From NCBI GenBank assembly GCA_030407315.1, contig JALQPE010002041.1:248001-312000 (forward strand): DNA of 64,000 nucleotides, in the 5' to 3' direction. Under the pieces are notes generated by a model that was not told the DNA's origin, did no database searches, and saw only the letters and a list, made by a program, of their open reading frames with translations. Both the position numbers and the translations under genes were made by a program. This stretch comes from Asparagopsis taxiformis (Eukaryota; Rhodophyta; Florideophyceae; Bonnemaisoniales; Bonnemaisoniaceae). Below, piece after piece: positions 1 through 9,442 of the stretch. Positions within the stretch are counted from its first letter, which is position 1. The number at the start of each line of letters is the position of its first letter.

Positions 1-378
1 GCCGATAGCGATAAGAGCGAATCAGTCGCGTCCACATCTGGCGCCTCCAGTATCGCTGAGGATAATAAATTGTTCCTGCTATCGCCTGCTGCGAAGATTC
101 AACTTTTCGAACAAAAGTTGAAACAGGCGGCGTCACGAGCTGTCAATCACAGGCGTTTGGACTTTGCAGACGACGAGAGTGATGAAATGCTTGCATTGAG
201 AATACAGGCACTGTCGTTTGCTGGCTGGGATTTTTTCCCGTCCACTCCTGGTGATAGACAGAGAGCAATTGAGGGAAGGGATAGTATTGAGCGAATGCAG
301 AATGTTGTGCAAGGCTTGGAAAAATTCTCTCTACAACTGGCTGCCAAGCTGGCTCTGCAAGATGCGTTTTCCACATGA
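1..378 (+). CDS. 3' end of an unrecognised protein gene (partial)
   Basis: The reading frame is open from the first base of the window to a TGA at 376-378 and gives the last 125 residues of a protein whose start lies upstream. The N-terminal part of the fragment is Ser/Asp/Glu-rich and probably disordered. The rest (from about residue 24) looks helical, with charged and Leu/Ala-rich stretches and a Trp-Asp-Phe-Phe motif in the middle. I recognise no family. The next gene starts about 600 bp downstream on the same strand. Without the upstream sequence the function cannot be suggested. Confidence 0.6.
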   Translation, partial: ADSDKSESVASTSGASSIAEDNKLFLLSPAAKIQLFEQKLKQAASRAVNHRRLDFADDESDEMLALRIQALSFAGWDFFPSTPGDRQRAIEGRDSIERMQNVVQGLEKFSLQLAAKLALQDAFST

Positions 379-973
379 AGCTATCTACTTGTTTTGATGT
401 TACATAAGTTTGTGGAAAGTGCTTCCAGGAAATGTCGAGATCGGTAGTTATAGCCTCTCGTGACAGCAAGTTGCAGCCGCCAAGTCTTTAGCACTGGAAA
501 CGCTGCGAAAATCGTGCTCAAAATCCCAAGCGGTAAAACCAATCGTACCTTGATCCATAAAACGTCTTGCTAGCAGACCGCACTGACAGCTTTATCACAA
601 TTCAACAAATATCAACGACAGACCTATAAGCTCGTTACATTCACTGTGCTCTAGTCCACACATGTCGGTTTCCATTTGTCAGAATATATGGCAAAGCCAG
701 CTTTCCGCCTACCAAATTTGTTTCCTAAACTGCCAGTGATGCGGCGCACATGAACACATACTTGTCGTCAGTGCAGCTAGAAGCCGCGCTCTCACACTGC
801 CTAATAAACTTTGGCACTTCCACACCATCCCATTCGATCATTTTTAAACATGGACTGCTGCGCTGGGCAAATCGTCTCGACTCTACCTCCGCACCGTACA
901 CCCGTGTAAAACGCGCACCACCACAGCACGGTACGTTGACATTACGTGCATTTCAATACCCATCAACGACGCA
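379..973. other. intergenic region, no gene seen
   Basis: About 600 bp between the partial first gene and the next plus-strand gene. Short open frames here have no family resemblance and poor composition. It presumably holds the 3' UTR of the first gene and the promoter of the second. I see no repeat or clear TATA box. Confidence 0.5.
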
Positions 974-2437
974 ATGAAATACAATCCAAGCCTTCCAGAC
1001 GTGCACATGGAAGATGAATGTCCCCTGGCAAATATGGGAGCATTAGGGTTGCTTGTAACCAGCGGACTTGGTAGCATCGGGCTGCTGGTATCATCTGTTA
1101 TCATTCGACGCCTCGTGCGACGCGCCTCCATCAAAAACAATTCCGCTCCAGTCCCCGATTCACCGCCTCCGCAAACTTCGCACCACGCCGCAGAGCCGCA
1201 GACCACCCCCGATCACCCAGCGCCTCCTGACCAGTGCAACACAATCGAGCCACACGATAAGAAAGTATTTCGTAGTGACTCTCAACCAACGCAATCCCAA
1301 CCAACAGTGACTGCATGCAGTCCAAGTCAGGGCATTGAGTCCAACTGCAATGACTCACCATCCACAGATACAGAAGTGGTTGGGAAAAATAGTACAACTG
1401 GCGATGTACTTCCTCACTCTCGAGCTGCAGTTAAGCGAACACAGAAGAAAGTCGAAAAATATAATAGAGACAACAAGATCGAACATGCAACCCCGTATTC
1501 GCACCGTCTGGAACACGGTGAACCTGTGGTAAAAGCCGTATTCTCCAAAAGCGAACTTCCTCAAACGACTGAAGCGTATCATGTGACGAAACCGATTGAG
1601 CTGTCCTTCCGACGTGATGAACGCAACATGGAACTTTCATTTGAAATGTACGGACCTCCCACGAAGAAAGCCGTGCGAGGTACTGTTAACTCTGACACGA
1701 GGAGAAGAAAAGTCGATATCACGGAAGTAAAGATGGCAGTCACGACTGTGACAAACCCTCCTGGAATAGTAAAAGGCGTTGGCACAAACATGCAAGCTTT
1801 GAGAGTCCCGCCGAGGCCAACTATTCCGCAGCCGGAACGTGTCGAATACGCACCAAAGCGACGCGAAAGCTCACTGCAAACAAGTAACGCCGCAGTATCA
1901 GATGTCTCGGAAGAAATCCAGACGCCGAGCGATGTTGAAATTGTAATGCTTCCCACAGAACCGAGAAATGATACACCGCGACAAGTTGATGTTCCTGAAA
2001 GCATCCCTACGACTGCTCCCAAAACAACAAACGTCACATGGGAAGAGGACGTCATAGAGCAAGTTGAACACTCAAAGCCATTGCAGGCTGTGGTAGCAAT
2101 GGAGGAGAAGACGGATACGGAGAAAATTCTAAGAAGCTCGAAAGCGCTATCAGACCTTGGACCACGGTCGAGAAAACGGTTATCCCAACGTCGTTTGTTC
2201 CCTTCCATTTTAAAGGGAAAGAAGGAAGTATCAGAAGGGAAACAGACAGGCGAAATGGGACAAGAACTGTCTAGAAAGAGCAGTGCAGAAACGGTTGCGG
2301 ATCATGGCAAGCTGCGCAGATTTGGATCACGCCGACAAAGCAATGCGACGGATGGAAGGCAACCAATGAGAATAGTACGCATATCTGAACTAATCAAGCG
2401 ACGATTCGACAAAAACGTTCGAAGTTACAAACAGTGA
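974..2437 (+). CDS. single-pass membrane protein with long disordered basic tail, unknown function
   Basis: An intronless frame of 487 codons from ATG 974. Residues about 22-46 form one hydrophobic segment rich in Gly, Leu, Val and Ile, directly followed by a basic cluster (RRLVRR) that would act as a stop-transfer signal. The rest is hydrophilic, rich in Pro, Thr, Ser, Glu and Lys, with no recognisable domain. The last about 120 residues are strongly basic with several Arg-Arg-X-Ser patterns that could be phosphorylation sites. I do not recognise a family. A membrane-anchored adaptor is one possibility, but that is a guess. A 209-codon open frame on the opposite strand (1579-2208) is treated as a shadow. 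Confidence 0.6.
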   Translation: MKYNPSLPDVHMEDECPLANMGALGLLVTSGLGSIGLLVSSVIIRRLVRRASIKNNSAPVPDSPPPQTSHHAAEPQTTPDHPAPPDQCNTIEPHDKKVFRSDSQPTQSQPTVTACSPSQGIESNCNDSPSTDTEVVGKNSTTGDVLPHSRAAVKRTQKKVEKYNRDNKIEHATPYSHRLEHGEPVVKAVFSKSELPQTTEAYHVTKPIELSFRRDERNMELSFEMYGPPTKKAVRGTVNSDTRRRKVDITEVKMAVTTVTNPPGIVKGVGTNMQALRVPPRPTIPQPERVEYAPKRRESSLQTSNAAVSDVSEEIQTPSDVEIVMLPTEPRNDTPRQVDVPESIPTTAPKTTNVTWEEDVIEQVEHSKPLQAVVAMEEKTDTEKILRSSKALSDLGPRSRKRLSQRRLFPSILKGKKEVSEGKQTGEMGQELSRKSSAETVADHGKLRRFGSRRQSNATDGRQPMRIVRISELIKRRFDKNVRSYKQ

Positions 2438-2668
2438 GCACAACCGAGTCACTGAAGAACAATGTAATAGGTGATGATGATCAATCTCCTAATTTAGAAC
2501 CACGTCGAGATGCGAAGCGCATAGAAATTTTAAATTTTAACAGTCCATCAAAGCGATCTGCAGTCTCTCTGAATCAATAACGTCCGCCCCATTCAATGCA
2601 CGCATCGCGTCCTCCCAAGCAGCTAACTTACTCTGTATTGACACTAGAAGCTCAACGTATTGCTCATC

Positions 2669-3911
2669 ATGACTCCTAAACTTGCGTTTTCCACCAGTGC
2701 GCCAGTCGTGACTTCAAACACCTCCTCTCTTCACGGCCGACCGTTAACCTCACCACGCGCGGTACCGACTGTACGACGCGCCGTAGCTCGTCGCACTTTG
2801 CCTCCGGTCATGGGTGTAACCGAGATCATGGATGCAATTTCTCGACGCGGTCTCCTGAACAACATTATCACTGCTGGTTTTATTGGCGCTGCAATATGGG
2901 TTCTCTTAACTCCCGCGTCTAAAATGACTCCGCCCTCTTCGGCCACAACGGTTATGACCGATCCAGCCGAGGCCAAGGTTACATCCAAGGTGTACTTTGA
3001 TGTTTCAATTGGCGAGGTCCCTTCGGGACGAATTGTGGTCGGCCTTTTCGGTGAGGATCTCCCCAAGACTGTGGAGAACTTTGAGAAATTGGCTACGGGA
3101 GAACTTGGTTTTGGGTACAAGAATAGTATCGGTACGCCAGCGTGACTCATATGCGTGTTTGTATATTCCCTTTCCAAGTGCACTATTCTGACGTTGCGAT
3201 GAGCGGTTTTGCAATGCAGTGCATCGAAGCATCAAAAATTTTATGGCTCAGGGCGGAGACTTCACGGTACGATTTGTTATTTCTTCTATCTCATATGTTG
3301 TATCTCGTCTTACTAACGCTATCGCCTTTCATATATAACTTGTTTGTGCGAGTAGAAAGCGAATGGAACAGGCGGAAAATCCATTTACGGCAGCAAATGT
3401 ACGGATCTACTGTATAACTTGATGGTTCCAGAATTCCACCACGCTTATGACTCTAACCAAGTTGTTCGTCTTATGTATTGGCATGCTTTAGTTGATGACG
3501 AGGGCTTCAAGTTTTCACACTCCATTCCTGGTGTTGTTAGCATGGCGAACTCGGGACCAGACACGAATGGTAAGGAATACATATATCATGACTTTTGACA
3601 GTGGCTTTGCAAAAATGACATGATCCTAACGTTTGGAGTGCTTGAACAGGTTCCCAATTCTTTATTACTTACCGTAAGTATAATCGACTTTGAAACATTG
3701 CACTGCCTAATTATCGCAAGTTATACTGACTACTTTTTATGCAAATGTTGGTACCAAAGAGAAAACACCGTGGCTGGATGGAAAACATGTGCTCTTTGGC
3801 AGAGTCCTGGACGGTATGGACACGTTGAGGAAGATCGAAGACACCAAGACGGGCCCACGTGACCGCCCCGTCGTTGAAGTGAAGTTTACTAATACTGGCA
3901 TCATGGATTAA
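2669..3911 (+). CDS. plastid/thylakoid cyclophilin-type peptidyl-prolyl isomerase (six exons)
   Basis: Peptidyl-prolyl cis-trans isomerase assisting protein folding, probably in the plastid. Exons placed by matching the cyclophilin fold: 2669-3131, 3220-3266, 3356-3398, 3492-3569, 3650-3673 and 3760-3911, giving 268 residues. The joined product keeps the expected core: [39 protein letters not shown] and [13 protein letters not shown]. The binding residues Arg, Phe, Gln, Trp and His of the family are therefore present. The first 90 residues hold a transit-peptide-like region (Phe at position 7) and then an RRG motif before a hydrophobic stretch, as in a Tat-type thylakoid signal or membrane anchor. 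The five introns are 80-93 bp. ATG 2669 is the first start in frame. Convergent with VPS2, 135 bp between stops. Confidence 0.9.
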
Positions 3912-4046
3912 ACATATTTCATTCTCTCACTGAAAACCAACAGTGATTGGGACATCCATTAGCAAGGAGCAAAGTTTACTAAATTAACAAGCAGGAGAGC
4001 GATACTGCCGTAAGCTTCTTAAAGACGACCACGAGTTAAAATGCCA

Positions 4047-4808
4047 TTAGCGACGAAGCTGTTCCATTCGCTGTTCGAGGTCAATATCAGTAGCAGTGGC
4101 GCCAGCATGCATATTCGGGGTAGCATGATGACCAGCTACACCAATCTTCGAATTCTGTTCCAGACCGAGTTCATCCATGACCTGATTAATGACATCATCA
4201 GTCTGTGCCTCTTCATCAGCTCCAGCAAACACATCGCCCATAGCATCATCCATCATCTCCTGTGTCATCTCCATCTTTCCGCTCTCCATTTCAAACTGCA
4301 TCATAACGTTCTGCATGGCGGGTAAATTCATAGTCTGGTTCATGCGCGCCATAATCTTAACACAGTTGCCCATGGCGCCGGCCATAGCCTCGTTCGTGCG
4401 CATGGTAGTAAGCTGCATGGAGATACTCTGCATCTGTGTTCGCATTTGATACATACGAGTAATATTAGCTCTAGTACGCACAAGGTCCTTTGCAAGCATA
4501 CGGGCTGCTTCAACCTGGCCTTCTTTGGCAGTCTTTTTAATCTGCACCTTGAGCTTCTTTTCTTGTGTTTCCATCTTGATGCGCTCTCTTTCTACCTCTC
4601 TGCATGCCTTGTCGATGGACCTATGAGTGAGAATTGACGAGGGAGTGTGTTAGCAGGTGGAATGCGGATGCAGAGTAGGGTGGCGTTTTAGGTTGGGCTA
4701 TGTGGCGTACCTTTGGTTCTTTTTGATTTGCTGGGCTAGGGTCTCCGGCGGAGGGGGCGGGGGTGGGGGTGGAGCAATTGGCTCGTTCTTTCCGAATAAC
4801 CAGCTCAT
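4047..4808 (-). CDS. VPS2: ESCRT-III subunit Vps2/CHMP2
   Basis: Charged multivesicular body protein of the ESCRT-III membrane-scission complex, acting at endosomes and in cytokinesis. Two exons, 4711-4808 and 4047-4620, separated by a 90-bp intron, encode 223 residues, the usual length of CHMP2. Exon 1 begins MSWLFG, as in CHMP2, followed by a run of prolines not typical of animal or yeast proteins. The METQEKK motif and long Met/Gln-rich helices follow. The acidic C-terminal region ends with a short basic helix (RMEQLRR) that matches the MIM1 motif bound by the Vps4 MIT domain. It is divergently placed from the gene starting near 6596, with a long repeat-rich spacer. Confidence 0.92.
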
Positions 4809-4939
4809 GTTTGCGGGAAAAGTGGGTTGGGCGATGCGAAATAGGAAGTTGGAGGGATGTGTGTTTTTAAGGAAGTAGCCGGATAGTTGGGTTGATGGTG
4901 ATGACGTAGAGATTTAGCGGAAAGTAGATATTCAGAATT

Positions 4940-4965
4940 GCAGCGCAGTGCAGCGCAGCGCAGCG
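4940..4965. repeat. GCAGC-type pentanucleotide microsatellite
   Basis: Five consecutive 5-bp units GCAGC/GCAGT followed by a partial unit, just upstream of the VPS2 start. The same unit recurs at 6081-6095 and in shortened form near 27690. Confidence 0.75.
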
Positions 4966-6035
4966 AGGATGGAATGATGGAGACGGATGGTGCTGGGGTG
5001 TCTCTTGTGTTGGCAGAACGGGGGAAGAAGTGATGATGTGTAGCAAAATGGTAACGATTAACGATGATAACGAAGCGCTGGTGCACGGTCTCTAGAAGAA
5101 TGGTTTCATTTTTCTCTCGTCCAGCAATGATTGGTATGTGTAAGGAATATGTTTTTTGGGGAAAAAATTGAGGCCATTGCTGGCGGGTAATGATTGGCAA
5201 AGCATGGGAGGTTTGGGAGACTTGACGAGGGGAACGGAAGGTTACTGAGGTATGTTTACGTGAAACACCTTGTTGAGTTGATATCGCGGGGGAAACTCAA
5301 GTTTGACGTGAAGGGAAGACAATTGAGATGTGTGTGGGTTTCAGAGCTGCGAAATGAATCATAAATTCAATCAATGGAGGGGGACTGTAAGGGCCCGCAA
5401 CATTACAGAAGCGAGCGAGTTGCTCTTCGTTTGACGAGTGCTGCACGGTGGCGGGCCAAAACGGAAATGCTGCGAGTGTGGTGCGCTTCATTGAGCAATT
5501 TGGCACATAGCGCGCCTATCTTGCGAGCGTGTAGCTGCATTGCAGTCCGCGATGCATGCAAACATCATCAACTCGGATGTGATTCAATTTAGCACAATGT
5601 CGGAAAGCGTGTTTCAATGGAAGAGAGAAATTGCGTCCCAGGTTATATCCTCGGATGCAATTGAGCACAATGGACTAAGCGTGTCGGCCACGGTTCGGTT
5701 TAACTGTGATCAGAGTTTATATGAGCGGGTGCGACGATTTGTTAAGCAAGCGAAGCTGCGGCTGGGTTGAAAAAACTTAATCGAGCTACGAGCAGCGGCG
5801 CGGCGCGGTGCGCAGCATAGTGTAGCACGCAAAAGTGGAGGTGTGGAAGCGTCTATATCGTAAAATGGCGCTATTGGAAGCAAAGCAGAGCAGAGCGGAG
5901 CGGCATGCGGAAGGTTGTGTCGTGTCGGGTCGGGTCGGGTCAGTCACATTGTCGCGACATGTTGATGAGCTGATGCAAAAAGGGTGATGGACGACGTGAA
6001 GCGAGTTGATCGATTGTGTGTTAGATTCTGCGCGC

Positions 6036-6098
6036 TGCTGTGTTGTGCTGGGCAGTGCTGTGCAGTGCTGCGCTGCTCGGCGCAGCGCAGCGCAGCGC
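6036..6098. repeat. imperfect pentanucleotide tandem array with hairpin
   Basis: About twelve 5-bp units of the type TGCTG/TGCAG/CGCAG follow each other. Within the array a perfect 9-bp stem, CTGCGCTGC (6068-6076) and GCAGCGCAG (6082-6090), encloses a 5-nt loop. A related GCAGC-type run lies 1.1 kb upstream at 4940-4965. Confidence 0.75.
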
Positions 6099-6595
6099 CA
6101 AATCGGGCAGTAGACCAGTTTCAGTTGTTTTCAGTTGGAAACGGCAACAAAGGACGTGAATTGATTGGCCCATTGCTACGTGCTCCATTGAATTGGCTGT
6201 CAACACAGCGGCTCATTGGGCCGATCCTTTGTCTACGCTGTGACGTACACATGCGTGTGAGCTCAACTCAGCTCACAAAACTGTACAGTACACGCCGTAG
6301 ACGTGGCGCTTATAATCACGTCGCATATGTTTTGAATAACACTTCCCGCTCTTTTCATACATATCCCGTTGCCATACATCCCACGTATCCATCACTCCCA
6401 CCGTCGTTGACATTCCCATTCACTCGACACGACACATCTGTCCCGCCGAGCACACCCAAACTGCACCGACCATACAGTGTTTGTTACCAACTAAAATTAA
6501 CCAGCCCAACGCCACCGGGGCCCGTAGCTACTACAAAACTCCATCGGCCTCCATCCTGCCACGCCACATCGTCTCCCTCATCAAATCGCACCCAG

Positions 6596-8875
6596 ATGAA
6601 TTCCCCCTCTCGTCTCCCAGCACTCCTCTCCCATCTCTTCCTCCACTTCATCCCCTCCCTCCTCCTCTCCCTCCTCGCTTACATCCTCGCCGAAGCTGCA
6701 CATCTAACATCCCGCGCCGCAGAAGCTCTGCAAACAGCCGCCCGTCCCCTCCCACACTCCCTCCACGACGAATCCCTCCGCTATGCCAGCGCAGAAACAA
6801 CCAGGCCTCTCCCGACCCCGCCGCGCCCCATCCGATTCCCCAGACCGCCCGCCTCCCCGCCGCGCACCCCCACCCCCGATCTCGCTGGCGACGAAATGTG
6901 GGCCGTGGTAGACGACCAGGTCCAACTTGCTAATCGTCAAACCTCCCATCCACCGTCAAATCTCTCAAAGTCGTCCCGTGATGCCGCTGAAGAAGGTCCC
7001 GCTTCTCCTCAGCTCTCTCCGAGTCCTCCATCTATGCAAGCGCACAAATCAGACTCTTTCGGTACCCCGCCCAGTCCGACCGTGTTCAAGATGCTTCATC
7101 ATCCGCTCGCTAGACATTCCCTCGATCTCTCTACTGGAAGGTCTGTTCTGTCCGCTCTCAAAGTGGACGATAATCTGCGTGTTCATGACTCACCCCCAGC
7201 AGCTTCGGATAGAAACGTCTCCGCTAGCTCCGACTCTTCCACCCCAGTCGCTTTGCGTGATACCATGTCAGATGGCCCGGCTAGAGAGTACGTCAGGATG
7301 AATAAGATGATGCGCGTTTCATCCGCAAAGAAAAGCACAGATGATATTTCATCATCCGACGATCTGCAGGCAGATATTAGCGAGGATGATCGACATGAAA
7401 ATATTCCAGAGGAATTGGATGTCTTTCCAACATCGTTGTCCGACAAATTTGCAAGTCTCACGTCCGCTCCCGAGTCGCCTATTCAAAAAGCTGTGCAGGG
7501 CCGACTCGGCAAAACATGGCGTGCTAGCGATCATGATTTATTCTCAGAGGATCCCATGTCTACACATGATAACTTTGAACAAAACTCTGTGTTGCAACCC
7601 AGTAACAAAGTAACATCAAACAGTATCACACCGCCGCTTGTAGACGGCACACGCTTCCGCCAAACACTCGTGGAGGACTACGACAGCGCCGCGATGATTG
7701 TTGGTGTCCGCTGTGTGGACACTGAGAAATTACCGTGGTTCAACGAAGACACATTCAGCGCCTCGACACCCGTCACCAATCCGTACGCAGATCGTTCAGA
7801 TTGGTCCAGCGATTACTCGGCAAACCAAGCACGTCAATCAAAAAGCTGTGACGCGAGCTCAGATTCTTCCGATAGCATACTCACACGCGATGCAAGTGTC
7901 GAAGAAATTGTGGTCAACTCACCGGTTCTGGACGACCGACCGCGAGGCTCCAAAGATGCAGAACGGCAGCTCGGACCGCGTCGCATTACATGTCGCATGC
8001 CGTCCAAACCGGGTGTTACTGCAAAGAGCGGTCGACCGCTGCCGAATCCACGCGTTGGGCGGTCGTTGAGCTCTGGTGAGAACAGGGGGGAGGAATGGCC
8101 CGAATATTCGATTTCTGCGCAGGATGATGCAACGCGGATGGGTCGCAGACACGCTAGCGACATGTCGTTTGGTGTCAAAGCGAGAAAGCAGGATATGTTG
8201 CCTGTTGATGTATTGAATGAGCAAATGCAGGATGACGGCGATTATATGGAGAATAGACAGGGGGGATTGACAGAACGGCTTGCGGGTCGTGGTTGGAAGA
8301 AACGGTTTGGACTTACGGGTGGTAGAGAGGCGAATGATATGAAACTGGCTTTCAGAAATATTTTAAGACGCCGGAAGAGGAGCAATCTCGGGGTTGTGAA
8401 TTTAGATGGTAGCGCACAGCAGCGGTTAGGTACCTCGCAGCGTCTTGCTGATAGAGCGGGTCGGAGGGGTATGAGTGAAGTTGACGTGAAATTTGAGTGT
8501 GAATTGATCATGGACACAGTGTTCCCGCTGTTGAATCGGATCTGTTCAGAAGCTGGGTACAGGGTTGTTGTGAAACGACCAAACTACAAAATGAAGATCG
8601 AGGTACCGTGGGGAGATGGTGAAAATAGCATGCTTATCTCAATCAATCTAACTCGCATGTCGCATGGAAGAGGCACTGTAATCAGTATGGCACGCTCGAG
8701 GGAGGACCAGTTTCGCGGACCGTCGCGAGAAATCGAAGAAACGGCATCGGTGATCCGCAAACGTCTTGCAGCACAGGTGGAAGTGTTGGACGATTCATTT
8801 GCATCATTGTACTTTGAAGATTCAATGATCGACCTGGACGAGCGCCGTATCGTCGTCGAAGATGCACGGCGATGA
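6596..8875 (+). CDS. membrane-anchored, mostly disordered protein with a KA1-like C-terminal domain
   Basis: Taking ATG 6596 gives 759 residues. The frame is open further upstream (to about 5984), but that part runs through pentanucleotide repeats and pyrimidine tracts, so I take it as 5' UTR. Residues about 8-36 form a long hydrophobic helix, a likely signal anchor. The middle about 550 residues are Ser/Asp/Pro-rich and probably disordered, with many potential phosphorylation sites. The last about 130 residues form a compact region with alternating hydrophobic pattern (DVKFECELIMDTVFPLLNRI, then a VPWGDGENSMLISI stretch and a final helix). This resembles the KA1 domain that binds acidic lipids at the end of some protein kinases, but no kinase domain is present. 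The similarity is my impression from the pattern, not a search result. Confidence 0.55.
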   Translation: MNSPSRLPALLSHLFLHFIPSLLLSLLAYILAEAAHLTSRAAEALQTAARPLPHSLHDESLRYASAETTRPLPTPPRPIRFPRPPASPPRTPTPDLAGDEMWAVVDDQVQLANRQTSHPPSNLSKSSRDAAEEGPASPQLSPSPPSMQAHKSDSFGTPPSPTVFKMLHHPLARHSLDLSTGRSVLSALKVDDNLRVHDSPPAASDRNVSASSDSSTPVALRDTMSDGPAREYVRMNKMMRVSSAKKSTDDISSSDDLQADISEDDRHENIPEELDVFPTSLSDKFASLTSAPESPIQKAVQGRLGKTWRASDHDLFSEDPMSTHDNFEQNSVLQPSNKVTSNSITPPLVDGTRFRQTLVEDYDSAAMIVGVRCVDTEKLPWFNEDTFSASTPVTNPYADRSDWSSDYSANQARQSKSCDASSDSSDSILTRDASVEEIVVNSPVLDDRPRGSKDAERQLGPRRITCRMPSKPGVTAKSGRPLPNPRVGRSLSSGENRGEEWPEYSISAQDDATRMGRRHASDMSFGVKARKQDMLPVDVLNEQMQDDGDYMENRQGGLTERLAGRGWKKRFGLTGGREANDMKLAFRNILRRRKRSNLGVVNLDGSAQQRLGTSQRLADRAGRRGMSEVDVKFECELIMDTVFPLLNRICSEAGYRVVVKRPNYKMKIEVPWGDGENSMLISINLTRMSHGRGTVISMARSREDQFRGPSREIEETASVIRKRLAAQVEVLDDSFASLYFEDSMIDLDERRIVVEDARR

Positions 8876-8899
8876 TGCGTCATCATCGTGACGATGATG
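8872..8899 (+). other. overlapping hairpins at the stop codon
   Basis: The stop codon TGA (8873-8875) sits in a small inverted repeat, ATGATG (8872-8877) with CATCAT (8881-8886). A second, overlapping stem CATCATCG (8881-8888) / CGATGATG (8892-8899) has a 3-nt loop. The two cannot form together. Confidence 0.4.
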
Positions 8900-9442
8900 G
8901 ACTGTAAAGAAATGCATGTCGCCGATATGAACAGATATAACAAGCAAGCAGCATGGAGGTGACCAAAGCTGAGGCTTTGCCATGCTGGCATGTGTGCGGC
9001 GGCTCTGGAAATGGTAACTGCGTGGTGTGATTGCAGTTTGTATGTAGAGTATGAAAGTTGGAAGGTGTGCTGAACAAAGAGCTGAGACGAATAGCAATGT
9101 GTAAAGTAGACCAGTGTAATGGTCTTATTGCGACTTGTCCATCCATCAGCTTTGCGTTGTATGCATTCCGCATCCATTGCGCTCAGCCGAACAATACAGT
9201 TTCCAGCGCCGTGCTGCAAACTGACAAACTCTACAGGCCATTGAGATATTTCATCGATCCTGTTTTATTTTAATTTTCTGCCCGGAGATAACCAGCACCG
9301 TTGTTTTGCACAACGGTTCACAGGCCAACCAACGCGCAGTCACCAATCTCGCGCAGTCTCTCTGCGATGCAAACGCTCCATTCTTCCAACATTTTCACCA
9401 TGCGCCCAACTCCAATTGTTCCTACCGCTCTCAACAGTAGCC
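8876..9442. other. intergenic region, no gene seen
   Basis: About 570 bp between two tandem plus-strand genes. Apart from the hairpins at its start, I see no repeat, RNA gene or convincing coding frame. It should contain the 3' UTR of the KA1-like gene and the promoter of the ChaN-family gene. Confidence 0.5.

Larger units (their letters stand above)
4809..6595. other. long divergent intergenic region with pentanucleotide repeats
   Basis: Almost 1.8 kb between the starts of VPS2 (minus) and the next plus-strand gene. It holds several runs of GC-rich 5-bp units: GCAGC-type at 4940-4965, GGCGC-type near 5805-5825, AGCAG/AGCGG near 5882-5902, CGGGT near 5925-5942 and a longer imperfect array at 6036-6098. 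An imperfect direct repeat containing CTCGGATG and AGCACAATG lies at about 5571-5600 and 5649-5675. The last 200 bp before 6596 are C-rich. The frame of the downstream gene is open through much of this region, but its composition argues that this part is untranslated. Confidence 0.6.

Noticed and set aside
1579..2208. 209-codon open frame antisense to the unknown membrane protein gene
   Set aside because: No family resemblance, Ser/Val-rich mirror composition, and the sense frame is longer and has an ATG and a membrane helix.
3674..3720. Alternative 47-bp fifth intron of the cyclophilin, ending at 3720
   Set aside because: It would insert 13 extra residues before the KTPWLD block; the 86-bp intron restores the expected spacing and contains a CTGAC motif.
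5984..6595. 204-codon N-terminal extension of the KA1-like protein
   Set aside because: It would translate pentanucleotide repeats and C-rich promoter sequence into Cys/Ala/Pro-rich low-complexity protein; ATG 6596 directly precedes the membrane anchor.
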